A DNA stretch of 64,000 nucleotides from Mesobacillus foraminis (GTDB taxonomy: Bacteria; Bacillota; Bacilli; Bacillales; Cytobacillaceae). Made by a program: the position numbers and the translations under genes. Location of the stretch: positions 186,001-250,000 of the forward strand of contig NZ_SLVV01000006.1 in the NCBI RefSeq assembly GCF_004340465.1, written 5' to 3'. Shown here one piece after another: positions 31,878 through 41,298 of this stretch (position 1 is the first letter of the stretch; every line of letters begins with the position of its first letter). Under the pieces are notes generated by a model. That model had not been told where the DNA came from and made no database searches. It was given only the letters and a program-made list of their open reading frames with translations.

Positions 31878-32327
31878 TTATCCGCGTCTACCGCCTCTGC
31901 CGCCCCGCTTTGTTTCAGTATTTCTTTTCAGTGAAGACAGGTTCTCTTCACTTGACTTTAAAAATTTAGCCATTTTATCCTCAAAAGATTCCTTTGGCTT
32001 GAAGCTGCCTTTTGAACGGAAATCTTTTGAACGGTTATCTCTACCTCCCGGCCTGGATGGACGCTGGGAATAAGAGGGGGACTGGCCCTCTGGACGATCA
32101 ATTGCTTTTTTGATGGAAAGTGCAATTTTTCCATCCTTTTCGCTGAGCACTTTTACTTCAACTTGGTCGCCTACCTTAAGATGGTCATTTACATCTTTTA
32201 CATAACTGTCCGCAACCTCACTGATATGCACCAGGCCTGTTACTCCACCCGGTAATTCTACAAATGCTCCAAAATTGGTAATACCCGTTACTTTTCCTTG
32301 CACTTTGCTGCCTATTTCAACTGCCAT
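31878..32327 (-). CDS. yabR: S1 RNA-binding protein YabR
   Basis: 149 residues from ATG 32327 (GAGGAGG upstream). The S1 domain occupies 1-72 (VEIGSKVQGKVTGITNFGAF, GLVHISEVADSYVKDVNDHL, KVGDQVEVKVLSEKDGKIAL). A linker rich in S, R and P follows, then the conserved tail KESFEDKMAKFLKSSEENLS and KRNTETKRGGRGGRRG with an RGG-like end. This matches YabR of Bacillus, thought to bind RNA or the ribosome; its precise role is not established. Here it is not next to divIC as in B. subtilis, but faces threonine ammonia-lyase. Confidence 0.85.
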   Translation of the reverse strand: MAVEIGSKVQGKVTGITNFGAFVELPGGVTGLVHISEVADSYVKDVNDHLKVGDQVEVKVLSEKDGKIALSIKKAIDRPEGQSPSYSQRPSRPGGRDNRSKDFRSKGSFKPKESFEDKMAKFLKSSEENLSSLKRNTETKRGGRGGRRG

Positions 32328-32561
32328 AGAAATATGGTTCCTCCTCAATATTGTTAAAAACACTTTATTATAACAAATGTATTAAATAAAACAAAATTAA
32401 TCAACCTGTTTGTTGTTCCCATTTAAAAAAAATTTTAAACCGGTGAATTTATTTTTAACTAGCTTTTCATTTTTTACGTGCGATAATAGGTTGATGCATA
32501 TCATCATCCATTGGAAGAATCCTATATATGATTATGATAAATAAAAAAACGAGGTTCATAC

Positions 32562-34007
32562 ATGAGCAATAACAGTTTTGTAAAATTTTCTTTGAGCGAT
32601 GAAATTAAACGGGCACTAGCTTTATTAAAATACGAAGAACCGACAGAGGTACAAAGGGAAGTTGTTCCGCTTGCGATGGACAAGCACGACCTCGTCGTAA
32701 AATCACAGACAGGCAGCGGGAAAACGGCTTCCTTTGGCATACCAGTGTGTGAAAAGGTGGAATGGGAAGAAAACAAACCACAGGCACTGATTCTGGAGCC
32801 AACCCGGGAACTTGCTGTCCAGGTTCGGGAAGACATGACCAATATTGGAAGATTTAAACGCCTGAAGGCTTTGGCTTTATATGGAAGAGAACCGTTTTCT
32901 AAGCAGAGGGAAGAACTGAAACAGAAAACTCATATCGTTGTGGGAACACCTGGACGGGTAATGGACCATATTGAAAGAGGCACACTAGATTTAAATCACA
33001 TTCAATATCTGATTATTGACGAAGCCGATGAAATGCTGAATATGGGTTTTATCGAGGAGGTAGAAGCCATCATCCAAGAGCTTCCCAAAAACAGGGCAAC
33101 AATGGTGTTCTCGGCTACCTTGCCAAAGGATGTTGAAGCTCTTTGTCATCGGTATATGAAAAAGCCTGTGCATATTGAGATCGAGTCAACCGGGATTACA
33201 GCGGATACGATTGAACACGCATTGATTGAAGTGGATGAGAGTGAAAAAGATTCACTTCTTAAAAACGTGATGATGGTTGAAAACCCGGACAGCTGCATCA
33301 TTTTTTGCAGGACCAAAGAGAATGTAGATGCCGTATACGCTCAGTTGGAATCAACTGGATATTCCTGTGAACGGCTTCATGGAGGGCTGGACCAGGAGGA
33401 CCGGTTTGCGGTAATGGATGGGTTTAAAAACGGGAATTTCCGTTATCTTGTAGCTACCGATGTGGCAGCAAGGGGAATTGATATCGACAATGTGAACCTT
33501 GTGATCAACTACGATGTTCCGGTGGAGAAAGAAAGCTATGTCCACCGGACGGGAAGGACAGGCAGAGCGGGAAACAAAGGGAAGGCCATTACATTTGCGA
33601 CCCCTTTTGAGGGTAGATTCATAATGGCGATTGAAAAATATATTGGGTTTCCCATTTCCCGTATGGAAGCTCCAGGAACCATGGAAGTGGCCAATGCCAG
33701 GGCAGCCTTCGAGGAAAAACGGAATGGACGCCGGATCGTCGGAAACAATAAAAGTGCACGAATCAATAAGGATATTATGAAACTGCATTTTAACGGAGGA
33801 AAGAAAAAGAAGCTTCGACCGGCAGACTTTGTCGGGACGATCTCAAACATACCTGGCGTCTCAGCTGAAGATATCGGCATTATCACAATTCACGATCAAC
33901 TGTCCTACGTCGATATTCTTAATGGAAAAGGCGCGATTGTTTTGCAGGTGCTGGAGGATACCACGATAAAAGGAAAAAAATTGAAAGTCAACAGGGCCAA
34001 GAAATAA
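32562..34007 (+). CDS. dbpA: DEAD-box RNA helicase DbpA/YxiN
   Basis: 481 residues. Helicase motifs are in order: Q motif near 28-33, SQTGSGKT (48-55), PTREL, TPGR, DEAD (153-156), SAT (184-186), RGIDI and HRTGRTGR. The C-terminal RNA-binding domain of DbpA type begins near 400 ([29 protein letters not shown]-type end), which directs the enzyme to hairpin 92 of 23S rRNA during 50S assembly. ATG start about 20 nt after ATAAAT-rich DNA with only a weak GAGG site. Single gene with a terminator. Confidence 0.92.
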   Translation: MSNNSFVKFSLSDEIKRALALLKYEEPTEVQREVVPLAMDKHDLVVKSQTGSGKTASFGIPVCEKVEWEENKPQALILEPTRELAVQVREDMTNIGRFKRLKALALYGREPFSKQREELKQKTHIVVGTPGRVMDHIERGTLDLNHIQYLIIDEADEMLNMGFIEEVEAIIQELPKNRATMVFSATLPKDVEALCHRYMKKPVHIEIESTGITADTIEHALIEVDESEKDSLLKNVMMVENPDSCIIFCRTKENVDAVYAQLESTGYSCERLHGGLDQEDRFAVMDGFKNGNFRYLVATDVAARGIDIDNVNLVINYDVPVEKESYVHRTGRTGRAGNKGKAITFATPFEGRFIMAIEKYIGFPISRMEAPGTMEVANARAAFEEKRNGRRIVGNNKSARINKDIMKLHFNGGKKKKLRPADFVGTISNIPGVSAEDIGIITIHDQLSYVDILNGKGAIVLQVLEDTTIKGKKLKVNRAKK

Positions 34008-34024
34008 ATAATCAAAGCGATTGC

Positions 34025-34054
34025 GGTTATGCTGAGGCATAACCGTATTCTTTT
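34025..34054 (+). terminator. Terminator of dbpA
   Basis: CGGTTATG/CATAACCG stem, CTGAGG loop, T-rich tail (TATTCTTTT). Confidence 0.7.
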
Positions 34055-34208
34055 AATTTGAAGAGGAGGGGGTATATCACGGCTCTCCTCGCCGCTCCGA
34101 CGGCATCAGAACATAATCCTTACGCATTTTGAAAGCACTGGTAATGTTCATAGCTGAAAGGCAGCTGCAAAAATGAATGCTGCTGCCTCAGTTGTTTAAT
34201 ATCTCAGG

Positions 34209-35258
34209 CTATTTAACCATTTGCATAATCAAGTCCTTGTTTTTCTGTTTAAATGCATCATTATGGGAGGAAACCATCGCAGCAGAAGCAGCGGCTGGCT
34301 CGACGAACTGTTTGGCCTTGTTGACGGCATTCGCAGCGTCCTGGAAGGCTCCGGCAATTAAATTCAGCTTTCCGTCGTACTTCAGAATATCACCTGCTGC
34401 AAACAGACCTGGGACTGAAGTTTCGCTTGTTGAGCTTCCTTTTATGAAAAAGTCATCAATGAGCTGGACTTCCAGGTCGCTGTTTTGAAGCAGGGAAGCA
34501 TCCTGGTCAAATCCGTGATTAATCAGCACATCATCGACAGCTATGCACATGGAAGTCCCGTCAATCAGGTGAGTAAGTTCAACCCTCTCTATGGATTGTT
34601 TATTTTTACCGGCAATTAATTTTGTAATGGAGCAATTGAGGACGCATTCCACCGAACTGTTCATCAGCTGGGAGACCTGTGACTCATGGCCGGTAAATGA
34701 ATCTCTTCTGTGAACGAGATAAAGTTTTCGTGCGACCGGCTCCAGCAGGTTTGCCCAGTCCACAGCGGAGTTTCCGCCGCCGGAAATAAGGACTGTTTTA
34801 TCTTTAAATTTTTGCAGCGAATTGACCGTGTAATGGAGATTGGACACTTCAAACTTGTCAGCACCTTCAAGCTTCAGTTTTTGTGGTTTTAAGATTCCGC
34901 TGCCAATTGCAGTAATGATGGACTTTGAGTAATGGGAAGCTCCTGATGCAGCTTTTAGTACAAACCATCCTTCAGCCGTACGGGAGATTGACACGATTTT
35001 TTCATTTAGTACGACCTCGGGATTAAAAGTTAATGCTTGTTTTTGAAGCTGCTGTATCAGATTTGCTCCTGTGACGGGGCCAAGGCCGCCTACATCCCAT
35101 ATCAGTTTTTCAGGGTAAACATGGATTTTTCCGCCCAATTCAGGCTGAGCTTCGATTATTTTTGTTTTCATTTGCCGAAGGCCGCTATAAAAAGCTGAAT
35201 ATAGGCCTGCTGGTCCGCCGCCCACAATCGTAAGATCAAAAAGTTCCATTCGGGTCAT
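34209..35258 (-). CDS. Ferredoxin--NADP+ reductase type 2 (YcgT-like)
   Basis: About 349 residues from ATG 35258 (GGGAG upstream; a TTG at 35264 is possible). FAD site: LTIVGGGPAGLYSAFYSG. NADPH site: VLISGGGNSAVDWANLLEP. C-terminal FAD contact: GLFAAGDILKYDGKLNLIAG. This is the thioredoxin-reductase-like FNR family without the CxxC pair, as in YumC and YcgT. It transfers electrons from NADPH to ferredoxin or flavodoxin. Its divergence from a siderophore importer across a Fur box suggests a role in supplying electrons to release or handle imported iron, as proposed for YcgT-type enzymes. Confidence 0.85.
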   Translation of the reverse strand: MTRMELFDLTIVGGGPAGLYSAFYSGLRQMKTKIIEAQPELGGKIHVYPEKLIWDVGGLGPVTGANLIQQLQKQALTFNPEVVLNEKIVSISRTAEGWFVLKAASGASHYSKSIITAIGSGILKPQKLKLEGADKFEVSNLHYTVNSLQKFKDKTVLISGGGNSAVDWANLLEPVARKLYLVHRRDSFTGHESQVSQLMNSSVECVLNCSITKLIAGKNKQSIERVELTHLIDGTSMCIAVDDVLINHGFDQDASLLQNSDLEVQLIDDFFIKGSSTSETSVPGLFAAGDILKYDGKLNLIAGAFQDAANAVNKAKQFVEPAAASAAMVSSHNDAFKQKNKDLIMQMVK

Positions 35259-35356
35259 TTCCAATTCACTCCCATATATTAAAAATTTTCAGTTTTCCAT
35301 TAAAAGAGCATTGACTCCTGCCGTTAATCGATTTATAGTTTTATTGTAAACGATAC

Positions 35357-35371
35357 TGATAATCATTATCA
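35357..35371. promoter_or_regulatory. Fur box
   Basis: TGATAATCATTATCA, a perfect 7-1-7 palindrome matching the Bacillus Fur consensus. It lies between the divergent reductase and ABC genes, so one iron-bound Fur site could repress both. Confidence 0.9.
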
Positions 35372-35418
35372 ATGAAAATATGATCGATGAGAAAAATAAA
35401 CAGATTGGAGGTATGATA

Positions 35419-36261
35419 ATGGTTCGTCTTTATACAGAACATTTACAAGTCGGATATGGAGAAAAAACAATTGTTAAGGATTTGTCCATCGATATTCCTG
35501 ATCAGAAAATAACCATTATCATTGGGCCGAATGGCTGTGGGAAATCGACTCTCCTTAAAGCAATGTCTCGCATTATCTCCCATCAATCAGGCTCGATCAT
35601 CCTTGATGGTGTCAGCATTACCAGGGAGGATACAAAAAGCCTGGCTAAAAAGCTGGCCATTCTGCCGCAAACCCCAGAGAGTGCTGCTGGCCTTACAGTC
35701 GGAGAACTCGTCTCATACGGACGCTTTCCTTATCAAAAGGGCTTTGGAAGGCTCACTAAGAAGGACCAGGACGTTATCAACTGGGCAATGGAGGTCACCG
35801 GAATTGAAGAATATAAATACAGCCCGGTTGATTCTTTATCCGGCGGACAGAGGCAGCGTGTCTGGATTGCGCTTGCGCTGGCCCAGGAGACGGAAATGAT
35901 TTTTCTCGATGAGCCGACGACCTACCTGGATATGGCCCATCAGCTTGAAATCCTGGAGCTTCTTCAAAAGCTAAATAAGGAGCAGGGCCGGACCATCGTC
36001 ATGGTGCTTCATGACCTGAACCAGGCTGCACGCTTTGCTGACCATCTTATCGCAATGAAAGATGGAAAAATCGTGAAGACCGGGACAGGCGAAGAAGTCA
36101 TCAGCCGGGACGTGCTCAGGAAAGTTTTCCAGATCGATGCAGAAATTGGAAAGGATCCACGCACAAAAAAACCTATGTGCATCACATATAACTTACTTAG
36201 AGGAGAAGAAAAACATGAAAAAATTACTGCCATTCCTGCTTATACTGGTACTTATTCTTAG
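35419..36261 (+). CDS. Iron-siderophore ABC transporter ATPase (YusV/FhuC type)
   Basis: 280 residues from ATG 35419, seven nt after GGAGG. Walker A GPNGCGKST at 36-44, signature LSGGQRQR, Walker B MIFLDEPT and the H-loop LHDLNQAARF are all intact. It is the FecE/FhuC branch that powers ferric-siderophore uptake. YusV of B. subtilis, which energises several siderophore systems, is the closest type I recognise. The 3' end overlaps the start of the binding-protein gene by 47 nt in another frame; the last ~20 residues past LL are not family-like and may be an extension. First gene of a four-gene Fur-controlled operon. Confidence 0.9.
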   Translation: MVRLYTEHLQVGYGEKTIVKDLSIDIPDQKITIIIGPNGCGKSTLLKAMSRIISHQSGSIILDGVSITREDTKSLAKKLAILPQTPESAAGLTVGELVSYGRFPYQKGFGRLTKKDQDVINWAMEVTGIEEYKYSPVDSLSGGQRQRVWIALALAQETEMIFLDEPTTYLDMAHQLEILELLQKLNKEQGRTIVMVLHDLNQAARFADHLIAMKDGKIVKTGTGEEVISRDVLRKVFQIDAEIGKDPRTKKPMCITYNLLRGEEKHEKITAIPAYTGTYS

Positions 36262-37129
36262 TGCCTGCGGAGGACAGACTACCGAAAAAAACGAAGAGAA
36301 AAAAGAGGCGGACAAACCTGAAACCATCACTTACGAATCTGAGAACGGTCCCGTTGAAGTACCTGCCAACCCTGAAAGAGTGGTTGTCCTTTCGTCATTT
36401 GCCGGCAATGTAATGGCACTTGATGTTGATATCGTCGGGGTTGATTCCTGGTCCAAGATGAATCCGCGCTTTGAACAATTAAAAGACGTGGAAGAAGTTA
36501 CGGATGAAAACCTCGAGAAAATCATTGAATTGAATCCAGATTTGATTATTGGCTTGTCCAATATTAAAAATGCAGATAAATTAAAGGAGATTGCTCCTAC
36601 GGTTACGTTCACATATGGAAAGCTGGATTATTTGAATCAGCATTTAGAAATCGGCAAGCTTTTAAATAAAGAAGAGGAAGCCAGGAAGTGGATTGAAGAT
36701 TTTAAAGCGGAATCCAAGGCCGCCGGGGAAGAAATCAAAGCCAAGATTGGCGAGGATGCAACAGTTTCGGTTATCGAGAATTTTGATAAACAGCTTTATG
36801 TATTCGGCGAATACTGGGCGAGGGGTACAGAAATCCTCTATCAGGAAATGAAATTGAACATGCCGGAAAAGGTAAAAGAAACAGCGCTTAAACCAGGGTA
36901 CTATGCGATTTCCCCGGAGGTTCTGACAGATTATGCGGGGGATTACATGATCTTCAGCAAAAATGCCGAGGGAGACACTTCTTTCCAGGAAACAGAAACC
37001 TATAAGAATATCCCAGCTGTGAAAAATAATCAGGTCTTTGAGGTAAATGCAAAAGAATTTTACTTTAATGATCCAATTAGCCTGGAGTACCAGCTTGAGT
37101 TCTTTAAGAAATCATTCTTAAACAAATAG
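36215..37129 (+). CDS. Iron-siderophore binding lipoprotein
   Basis: 304 residues from ATG 36215, behind GAGGAGAAG. Lipoprotein signal with lipobox LSAC (C18), then an acidic linker and a class III periplasmic-binding fold: GPVEVPANPERVVVLSSF, ALDVDIVGVDSW, LDLIIGLSN-type segment NPDLIIGLSN, and ISPEVLTDYAGDYMIFS. It is anchored to the outside of the membrane and should capture a ferric siderophore. Likeness to YxeB/FhuD2-type proteins favours hydroxamates, but this is not certain. It lies inside the operon between the ATPase and the permeases. Confidence 0.88.
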   Translation: MKKLLPFLLILVLILSACGGQTTEKNEEKKEADKPETITYESENGPVEVPANPERVVVLSSFAGNVMALDVDIVGVDSWSKMNPRFEQLKDVEEVTDENLEKIIELNPDLIIGLSNIKNADKLKEIAPTVTFTYGKLDYLNQHLEIGKLLNKEEEARKWIEDFKAESKAAGEEIKAKIGEDATVSVIENFDKQLYVFGEYWARGTEILYQEMKLNMPEKVKETALKPGYYAISPEVLTDYAGDYMIFSKNAEGDTSFQETETYKNIPAVKNNQVFEVNAKEFYFNDPISLEYQLEFFKKSFLNK

Positions 37130-37184
37130 GATAGCAGGGGGATTCTGTAAAAGGAATTCCTCTTCTACATAGTAGAAAGATGAG

Positions 37185-38198
37185 ATGCTTATGTTGAAAG
37201 AGAACAGCTTCATACCCCTGTCGCTTTGGTTCATCATTGGTATGTGCGGGCTTTTCGGCTCTTTTATGATTGCCATGATCCTTGGTGCAGCGGATACTAG
37301 TATAAAAGAAGTTTGGCTGGCTATAGCCTCAAATGTCAAAACGGACACAATCACCATGATACGGGAAATCCGCCTGCCCCGTGAAGTGGCGGCTACCTTT
37401 GTCGGTGCGGCGCTTTCGGTTTCTGGTGCCATCATGCAGGGTCTGACTAGAAATCCCCTTGCCGACCCGGGACTTCTGGGTTTGACGTCAGGAGCAAATG
37501 CGGCTCTGGCTTTAATTTTGGCTCTTAGTCCTTCAGCCGGCTATTTGGCAATTACTATCGCCTGTTTTATCGGTGCCGCAATTGGAGTCATTCTGGTGTT
37601 TGGGATTGGGGCCATGAAAAAGGGCGGCTTTTCACCGTTGCGAATTGTCCTGGCTGGTGCTGCCGTATCCGCCTTTTTGTATGCAATAGCCGAGGGGATC
37701 GGCCTTTATTTTAATATTTCCAAGGATGTTTCCATGTGGACGGCTGGCGGTTTGCTCGGCGCGTCCTGGAGCCAGCTGAAAGTAATCGTCCCATTCATCG
37801 TGGCAGGAATGGCCGTAGCGCTTTATCTCGCCAGGCAGCTGACAATCCTCAGTTTAAATGAGGAGGTTGCGGTCGGCTTGGGTCAAAAAACCAATATTGT
37901 TAAAATCAGTTTATTCATCGTCATCGTCCTTCTTGCCGGAGCTTCCGTGGCGCTCGTCGGCAACATGGCTTTCATTGGTTTAATGGTTCCACACATTGTG
38001 AGGAGGATGGTCGGGACGGATTATCGGTTTGTCCTTCCAATGTCGGCCATTATCGGTGCCTCTTTTATGCTGCTGGCTGACACACTTGCCCGCACCATTA
38101 ATGCCCCGTATGAAACACCTGTTTATGCCATTGTTTCGATGCTGGGCCTGCCATTCTTCCTGTTCATTGTCCATAAAGGGGGGAAGGGCGTTCTATGA
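37185..38198 (+). CDS. Siderophore ABC permease 1 (FecCD family)
   Basis: 337 residues and about ten membrane helices. FecCD signatures: LPREVAATFVGAALSVSGAI, QGLTRNPLADPGLLGLTSGA near 80-100, and GNMAFIGLMVPHIVRRMVG, the ATPase-contacting loop, near 258-276. It pairs with the next permease to form the channel. The start could be the ATG at 37185 or the second ATG two codons later. Its stop overlaps the next ATG by four bases (ATGA). Confidence 0.9.
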   Translation: MLMLKENSFIPLSLWFIIGMCGLFGSFMIAMILGAADTSIKEVWLAIASNVKTDTITMIREIRLPREVAATFVGAALSVSGAIMQGLTRNPLADPGLLGLTSGANAALALILALSPSAGYLAITIACFIGAAIGVILVFGIGAMKKGGFSPLRIVLAGAAVSAFLYAIAEGIGLYFNISKDVSMWTAGGLLGASWSQLKVIVPFIVAGMAVALYLARQLTILSLNEEVAVGLGQKTNIVKISLFIVIVLLAGASVALVGNMAFIGLMVPHIVRRMVGTDYRFVLPMSAIIGASFMLLADTLARTINAPYETPVYAIVSMLGLPFFLFIVHKGGKGVL

Positions 38199-39202
38199 TT
38201 CATCCATCCATCATAAAAAAACACAGATTCATCATCATTGGATTAGTCGTATTCATTGTCATGACGATTGTAGCAAGCCTTGGATTGGGCTACTCGTCTG
38301 TTTCCTATAACCGGATCCTGCCCACACTCATGGGACAAGGTACATTTAAGGAAGAATTCGTCCTGTTTTCCATCCGGATGCCCCGAATCGTCATTACCCT
38401 TCTTGCCGGGATGGCGTTGGCCGTTTCTGGAGCTATCTTGCAGGGGCTTACCCGAAATGATCTGGCTGACCCTGGGATTATCGGCATCAATTCCGGAGCG
38501 GGAGTGGGTGTGGCCGTATTCTTTTTGTTTTTCCCGCTAGATGCGACTTCTTTCGCCTATTTGCTGCCAGCTGTGGCCTTTTTAGGCGCATTGATTACAG
38601 CGATTTTGATTTATCTATTTTCTTATAAAAAGGGAATAGGGTTCCAGCCCGTACGATTAATCCTGGTCGGAATCGGGTTTTCCATGGCGCTCTCAGGGGC
38701 GATGATTGTTCTCATTTCATCAGCGGAGCAGCAAAAAGTGGATTTTATCGCCAAATGGCTGGCAGGAAATGTATGGGGTGCTGACTGGCCGTTTGTATGG
38801 GCTATTCTTCCCTGGCTGATTGTTCTAATACCGTATACACTTTTCAAAGCAAATAAATTAAATCTGCTCAGTTTGAATGATCCAGTTGCAATAGGGGTTG
38901 GTCTGTCTCTTGAAAAAGAACGGCTTGTCCTGCTCTTGACTGCAGTAGCACTGGCTGCGGCAGCGGTGTCGGTAACGGGAGGAATTGCCTTTATCGGACT
39001 GATGGCCCCTCATCTGGCAAAAGCACTGATCGGGCCAAGGTATCAGCTTTTTCTCCCCATCGCGATCCTTGTAGGCGGATGGCTTTTGCTTTTCGCTGAT
39101 ACAATCGGACGGAACCTTCTTGAACCGGAGGGAATCGCGGCAGGAATCATGACGGCATTGATTGGAGCTCCATATTTCATCTATTTGCTGATGCGCAAGT
39201 AA
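38195..39202 (+). CDS. Siderophore ABC permease 2 (FecCD family)
   Basis: 335 residues, same family as the preceding gene: MPRIVITLLAGMALAVSGAI, LQGLTRNDLADPGIIGINSG and GGIAFIGLMAPHLAKALIGP are visible. Together the two make a heterodimeric FhuB/FhuG-like channel. Translation is coupled to permease 1 by an ATGA overlap. It is the last gene of the operon, followed by a strong terminator. Confidence 0.9.
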   Translation: MIHPSIIKKHRFIIIGLVVFIVMTIVASLGLGYSSVSYNRILPTLMGQGTFKEEFVLFSIRMPRIVITLLAGMALAVSGAILQGLTRNDLADPGIIGINSGAGVGVAVFFLFFPLDATSFAYLLPAVAFLGALITAILIYLFSYKKGIGFQPVRLILVGIGFSMALSGAMIVLISSAEQQKVDFIAKWLAGNVWGADWPFVWAILPWLIVLIPYTLFKANKLNLLSLNDPVAIGVGLSLEKERLVLLLTAVALAAAAVSVTGGIAFIGLMAPHLAKALIGPRYQLFLPIAILVGGWLLLFADTIGRNLLEPEGIAAGIMTALIGAPYFIYLLMRK

Positions 39203-39205
39203 CCC

Positions 39206-39240
39206 ATGCTGCCGGGAAACACAGCCGGCAGCATTTTTTT
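39206..39240 (+). terminator. Terminator of the siderophore operon
   Basis: ATGCTGCCGG/CCGGCAGCAT 10-bp stem and seven T. Confidence 0.92.
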
Positions 39241-39345
39241 ATGCGGCTTTTGTTGTACAGTGCAACAATTGCCATTGTTAGCGGGGACAGATAAGGGTCA
39301 TACTAATGGAACACGGATATCTTTTAAAAAAGAGGGGGATTCAAG

Positions 39346-39561
39346 ATGGCAGCAGAACAAGCTGAAACTAAGGCGGAAAGTATAAAAAAGGCAGACATCG
39401 GGGATATGATTGAAATTAAAAAAGGGGAAGAAAAAGGGAAAAAGGGAAAGGTTGTAGCCATCAGGGAAAACTCCGTCATTGTGGAAATCGGAAGGAATCC
39501 AAAGAAGAACGAACCGATTAAAACGGTTGTGAATCATAAAAATTATAAATTGGCGAAGTAA
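39346..39561 (+). CDS. DUF2187 / YkvS-like small protein
   Basis: 71 residues, ATG behind AGAGGGGG. After a polar head (AAEQAETKAESIKK) comes the KOW-like core ADIGDMIEIKKGEEKGKKGK, then VVAIRENSVIVEIG and TVVNHKNYKL, the defining pattern of YkvS/DUF2187. Small beta-barrels of this kind may bind RNA or protein; the function is unknown. Monocistronic or paired with the next small gene 88 bp away. Confidence 0.8.
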   Translation: MAAEQAETKAESIKKADIGDMIEIKKGEEKGKKGKVVAIRENSVIVEIGRNPKKNEPIKTVVNHKNYKLAK

Positions 39562-39649
39562 ACATCATTATACCTGAACCAGGGGGCAGGCATTTGCGGA
39601 AGCCCCGGAGCAATCCGGCAAAAAAAATTACGTGTGCAGGTGAGGTCGC

Positions 39650-39841
39650 GTGAAGTACCTTCAAACTCAAATGAACAAGCTTGTGAAAGAGAACAAAGAA
39701 TTACAGAAAGAATTGAAAGACTTGATGAAAGAGCATAACCTTGAAAAAGGATTTGCTTTAAAGGCGTTATATCATTCCAGGGTTGCCGCTGGAGGAAAGT
39801 ATCAGTCCGCCTATCAGGCACTGGACCTGCCCAAAGGGTAG
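39650..39841 (+). CDS. Small coiled-coil protein
   Basis: 63 residues, GTG start after AGGTGAGG. The first 30 residues (QMNKLVKENKELQKELKDLM) have heptad-spaced leucines, a coiled coil. A basic segment with KALYHSRVAAGGKYQSAYQA follows. I do not recognise the family. The stop codon lies inside the arm of a terminator hairpin, a compact gene layout that supports it being real. Confidence 0.65.
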   Translation: MKYLQTQMNKLVKENKELQKELKDLMKEHNLEKGFALKALYHSRVAAGGKYQSAYQALDLPKG

Positions 39842-39850
39842 GTCATTTTT
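39824..39850 (+). terminator. Terminator overlapping the stop codon
   Basis: GGACCTGCCC/GGGTAGGTC stem (one G-U), loop AAA, then ATTTTT. Confidence 0.75.
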
Positions 39851-39874
39851 CTGTTTGCAGCCTGGGAAACACTC

Positions 39875-40903
39875 CTATTTTGCTCTTCCGGCGACTCCCA
39901 GGCGCTTCTTGGCATGTTGAAGGAATTGATAGGCGGCATAAGATAAAGTAAAGACCAGCAGGGCATCCAGCATGTTCCAGAAGAGATTGTGGGATATATG
40001 CCCAAGGCCGGCAGCCTCCAAAAGCATATCGACTATGTCTATAAATAAGACATGAATCGCATAAATTCCCAGTGCATTGCCTCCAATTTTAGTGATCCAT
40101 AATTCTTTCCCCAGTTGCTTAAATTGAAGTGCGAATAAGAACAAAAACACCGTGAGAAATATGGTGCTAAGAAAATATTCTCCGTGCCTCGCTGATAATC
40201 CTTTTTCCAATAGGTACCCCTCGGCAGCCTGAAGACCCGAGAAGAGGCAGAATAAATAAAAGGATGTCCTTTTATTTAATGCCTTCAGCTGAGTAAAAGG
40301 GGAGCCCAAAGCAATCCAGAACCCAGCTGTCGTATAAAATAACCCAATGAATAGGGCATCCCTGCTGGTATGTACCGGAAGTTCGTAGAAAATCGAGTAG
40401 GATTGGCCAAACAGACCTGCAAGGTTTAAGCAAAGACTCACGATCAGAAGCAGCCTTATTTTCTTCAGCCTGAAAAATAAGTAAACAACAGAAATGCTCC
40501 ACGCCAGGGAAATGACGAACCATAATTGGTAGCCGCTCGTGCCCTGACCATAATACAGGACATTCAGCAGGGTTAAATCTTTAAAGTAATCGGTTTGTGC
40601 TACTGTTGAACCTTCGCAGTATGCTCGTATAACATCGTAAAGAATATAGAAAATCAGCCAGCAAACATATATTTTAAGGATTTTAAAAAGGTATTTCCGA
40701 AAATAACGATAAGAGACGGGGGTCTGGATGGTCTTCAGACCGAACAAATAGCCTGAGGCTGTGAAAAAGAAGGGCACAGCAAATCGGGAGAAGTTATCGA
40801 GAAAAAAGAACCCAAGAAGGTGGTTGCTTGGGAATGTGTGAATGATGACGACCGCTACGATTGCAAAAAATTTTATAAAATCGATTGCATAGTTTCTATC
40901 CAT
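39875..40903 (-). CDS. Membrane acyltransferase (acyltransferase-3 family)
   Basis: About 342 residues from ATG 40903 (GAGGG upstream). Ten or so hydrophobic helices. The opening is typical of the acyltransferase-3 family: YAIDFIKFFAIVAVVIIHTF with the catalytic-type histidine at the end of helix 1, then RFAVPFFFTASGYLF. Members add acetyl or succinyl groups to cell-surface glycans, lipids or antibiotics. The acceptor is unknown. Single gene, convergent with the coiled-coil gene. Confidence 0.85.
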   Translation of the reverse strand: MDRNYAIDFIKFFAIVAVVIIHTFPSNHLLGFFFLDNFSRFAVPFFFTASGYLFGLKTIQTPVSYRYFRKYLFKILKIYVCWLIFYILYDVIRAYCEGSTVAQTDYFKDLTLLNVLYYGQGTSGYQLWFVISLAWSISVVYLFFRLKKIRLLLIVSLCLNLAGLFGQSYSIFYELPVHTSRDALFIGLFYTTAGFWIALGSPFTQLKALNKRTSFYLFCLFSGLQAAEGYLLEKGLSARHGEYFLSTIFLTVFLFLFALQFKQLGKELWITKIGGNALGIYAIHVLFIDIVDMLLEAAGLGHISHNLFWNMLDALLVFTLSYAAYQFLQHAKKRLGVAGRAK

Positions 40904-41029
40904 TTTCAGCCCTCTGTCTCTGTGCATAAGTCCAGTTCTGTTATTATTTCCTAACTGAACCGCGTTATGAGCATTGGCCTAAAAGAAAAATGTAAGCGGT
41001 GAAATAAATATTCTATTTTTTGGTTAAAT

Positions 41030-41038
41030 TGGTATAAT
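41030..41038 (+). promoter_or_regulatory. Extended -10 promoter of toxin mRNA
   Basis: TGGTATAAT, a perfect TATAAT with the TGn extension; the -35 region is weak. Transcription would start near 41045. Confidence 0.65.
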
Positions 41039-41067
41039 GAAGGTGTACAGCAATACGGTATAGTGGG

Positions 41068-41103
41068 CAGCGGCCATTCCCTTGACGAAAGGGGGTGACG
41101 CTG
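41068..41103 (+). promoter_or_regulatory. Hairpin enclosing the toxin ribosome-binding site
   Basis: CAGCG (41068-41072) pairs with CGCTG (41099-41103). Inside, CCCTT (41079-41083) pairs with AAGGG (41089-41093), which is part of the AAAGGGGGTG Shine-Dalgarno. This would keep translation low until processed, as known for type I toxin messages. Confidence 0.55.
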
Positions 41104-41190
41104 GTGATTTCAGTAGCGGATACATTAGTGATCATGATTTCTTTCGCATCACTGATCGTTGCCATTATCACGGTTACACAAAAAAAGTAA
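41104..41190 (+). CDS. Holin-like type I toxin peptide
   Basis: 28 residues from GTG 41104, after a strong AAAGGGGGTG. The peptide reads MISVADTLVIMISFASL then IVAIITVTQKK. It has a short polar head, a single membrane helix and a lysine tail. This is the layout and wording of the putative holin-like toxin family (Hol-Tox, usually M-x(3-4)-E/D-x-L-x(2)-MI-x-F...KK), small membrane peptides found in type I toxin-antitoxin modules of Firmicutes. Overproduction would depolarise the membrane. Its message carries its own extended -10 promoter, a sequestered ribosome-binding site and a convergent antisense promoter downstream. Too short for normal gene callers. Confidence 0.75.
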   Translation: MISVADTLVIMISFASLIVAIITVTQKK

Positions 41191-41239
41191 CCCCCCTTTA
41201 CCACCGGCCATGTGAGTAAATTGGATCAGGTTACTTTTT
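41180..41239. terminator. Bidirectional hairpin at toxin stop codon
   Basis: AAAAAGTAACC (41182-41192, containing the toxin TAA) and GGTTACTTTTT (41229-41239) form an 11-bp stem with A/T runs on both sides. It can end the antisense RNA and partly the toxin RNA. Confidence 0.65.
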
Positions 41240-41298
41240 GGTAGCTTTGTCACTTTGCCACTGACGCCGCTGCTCTTTATGCAGTTTGCTGTACATTA

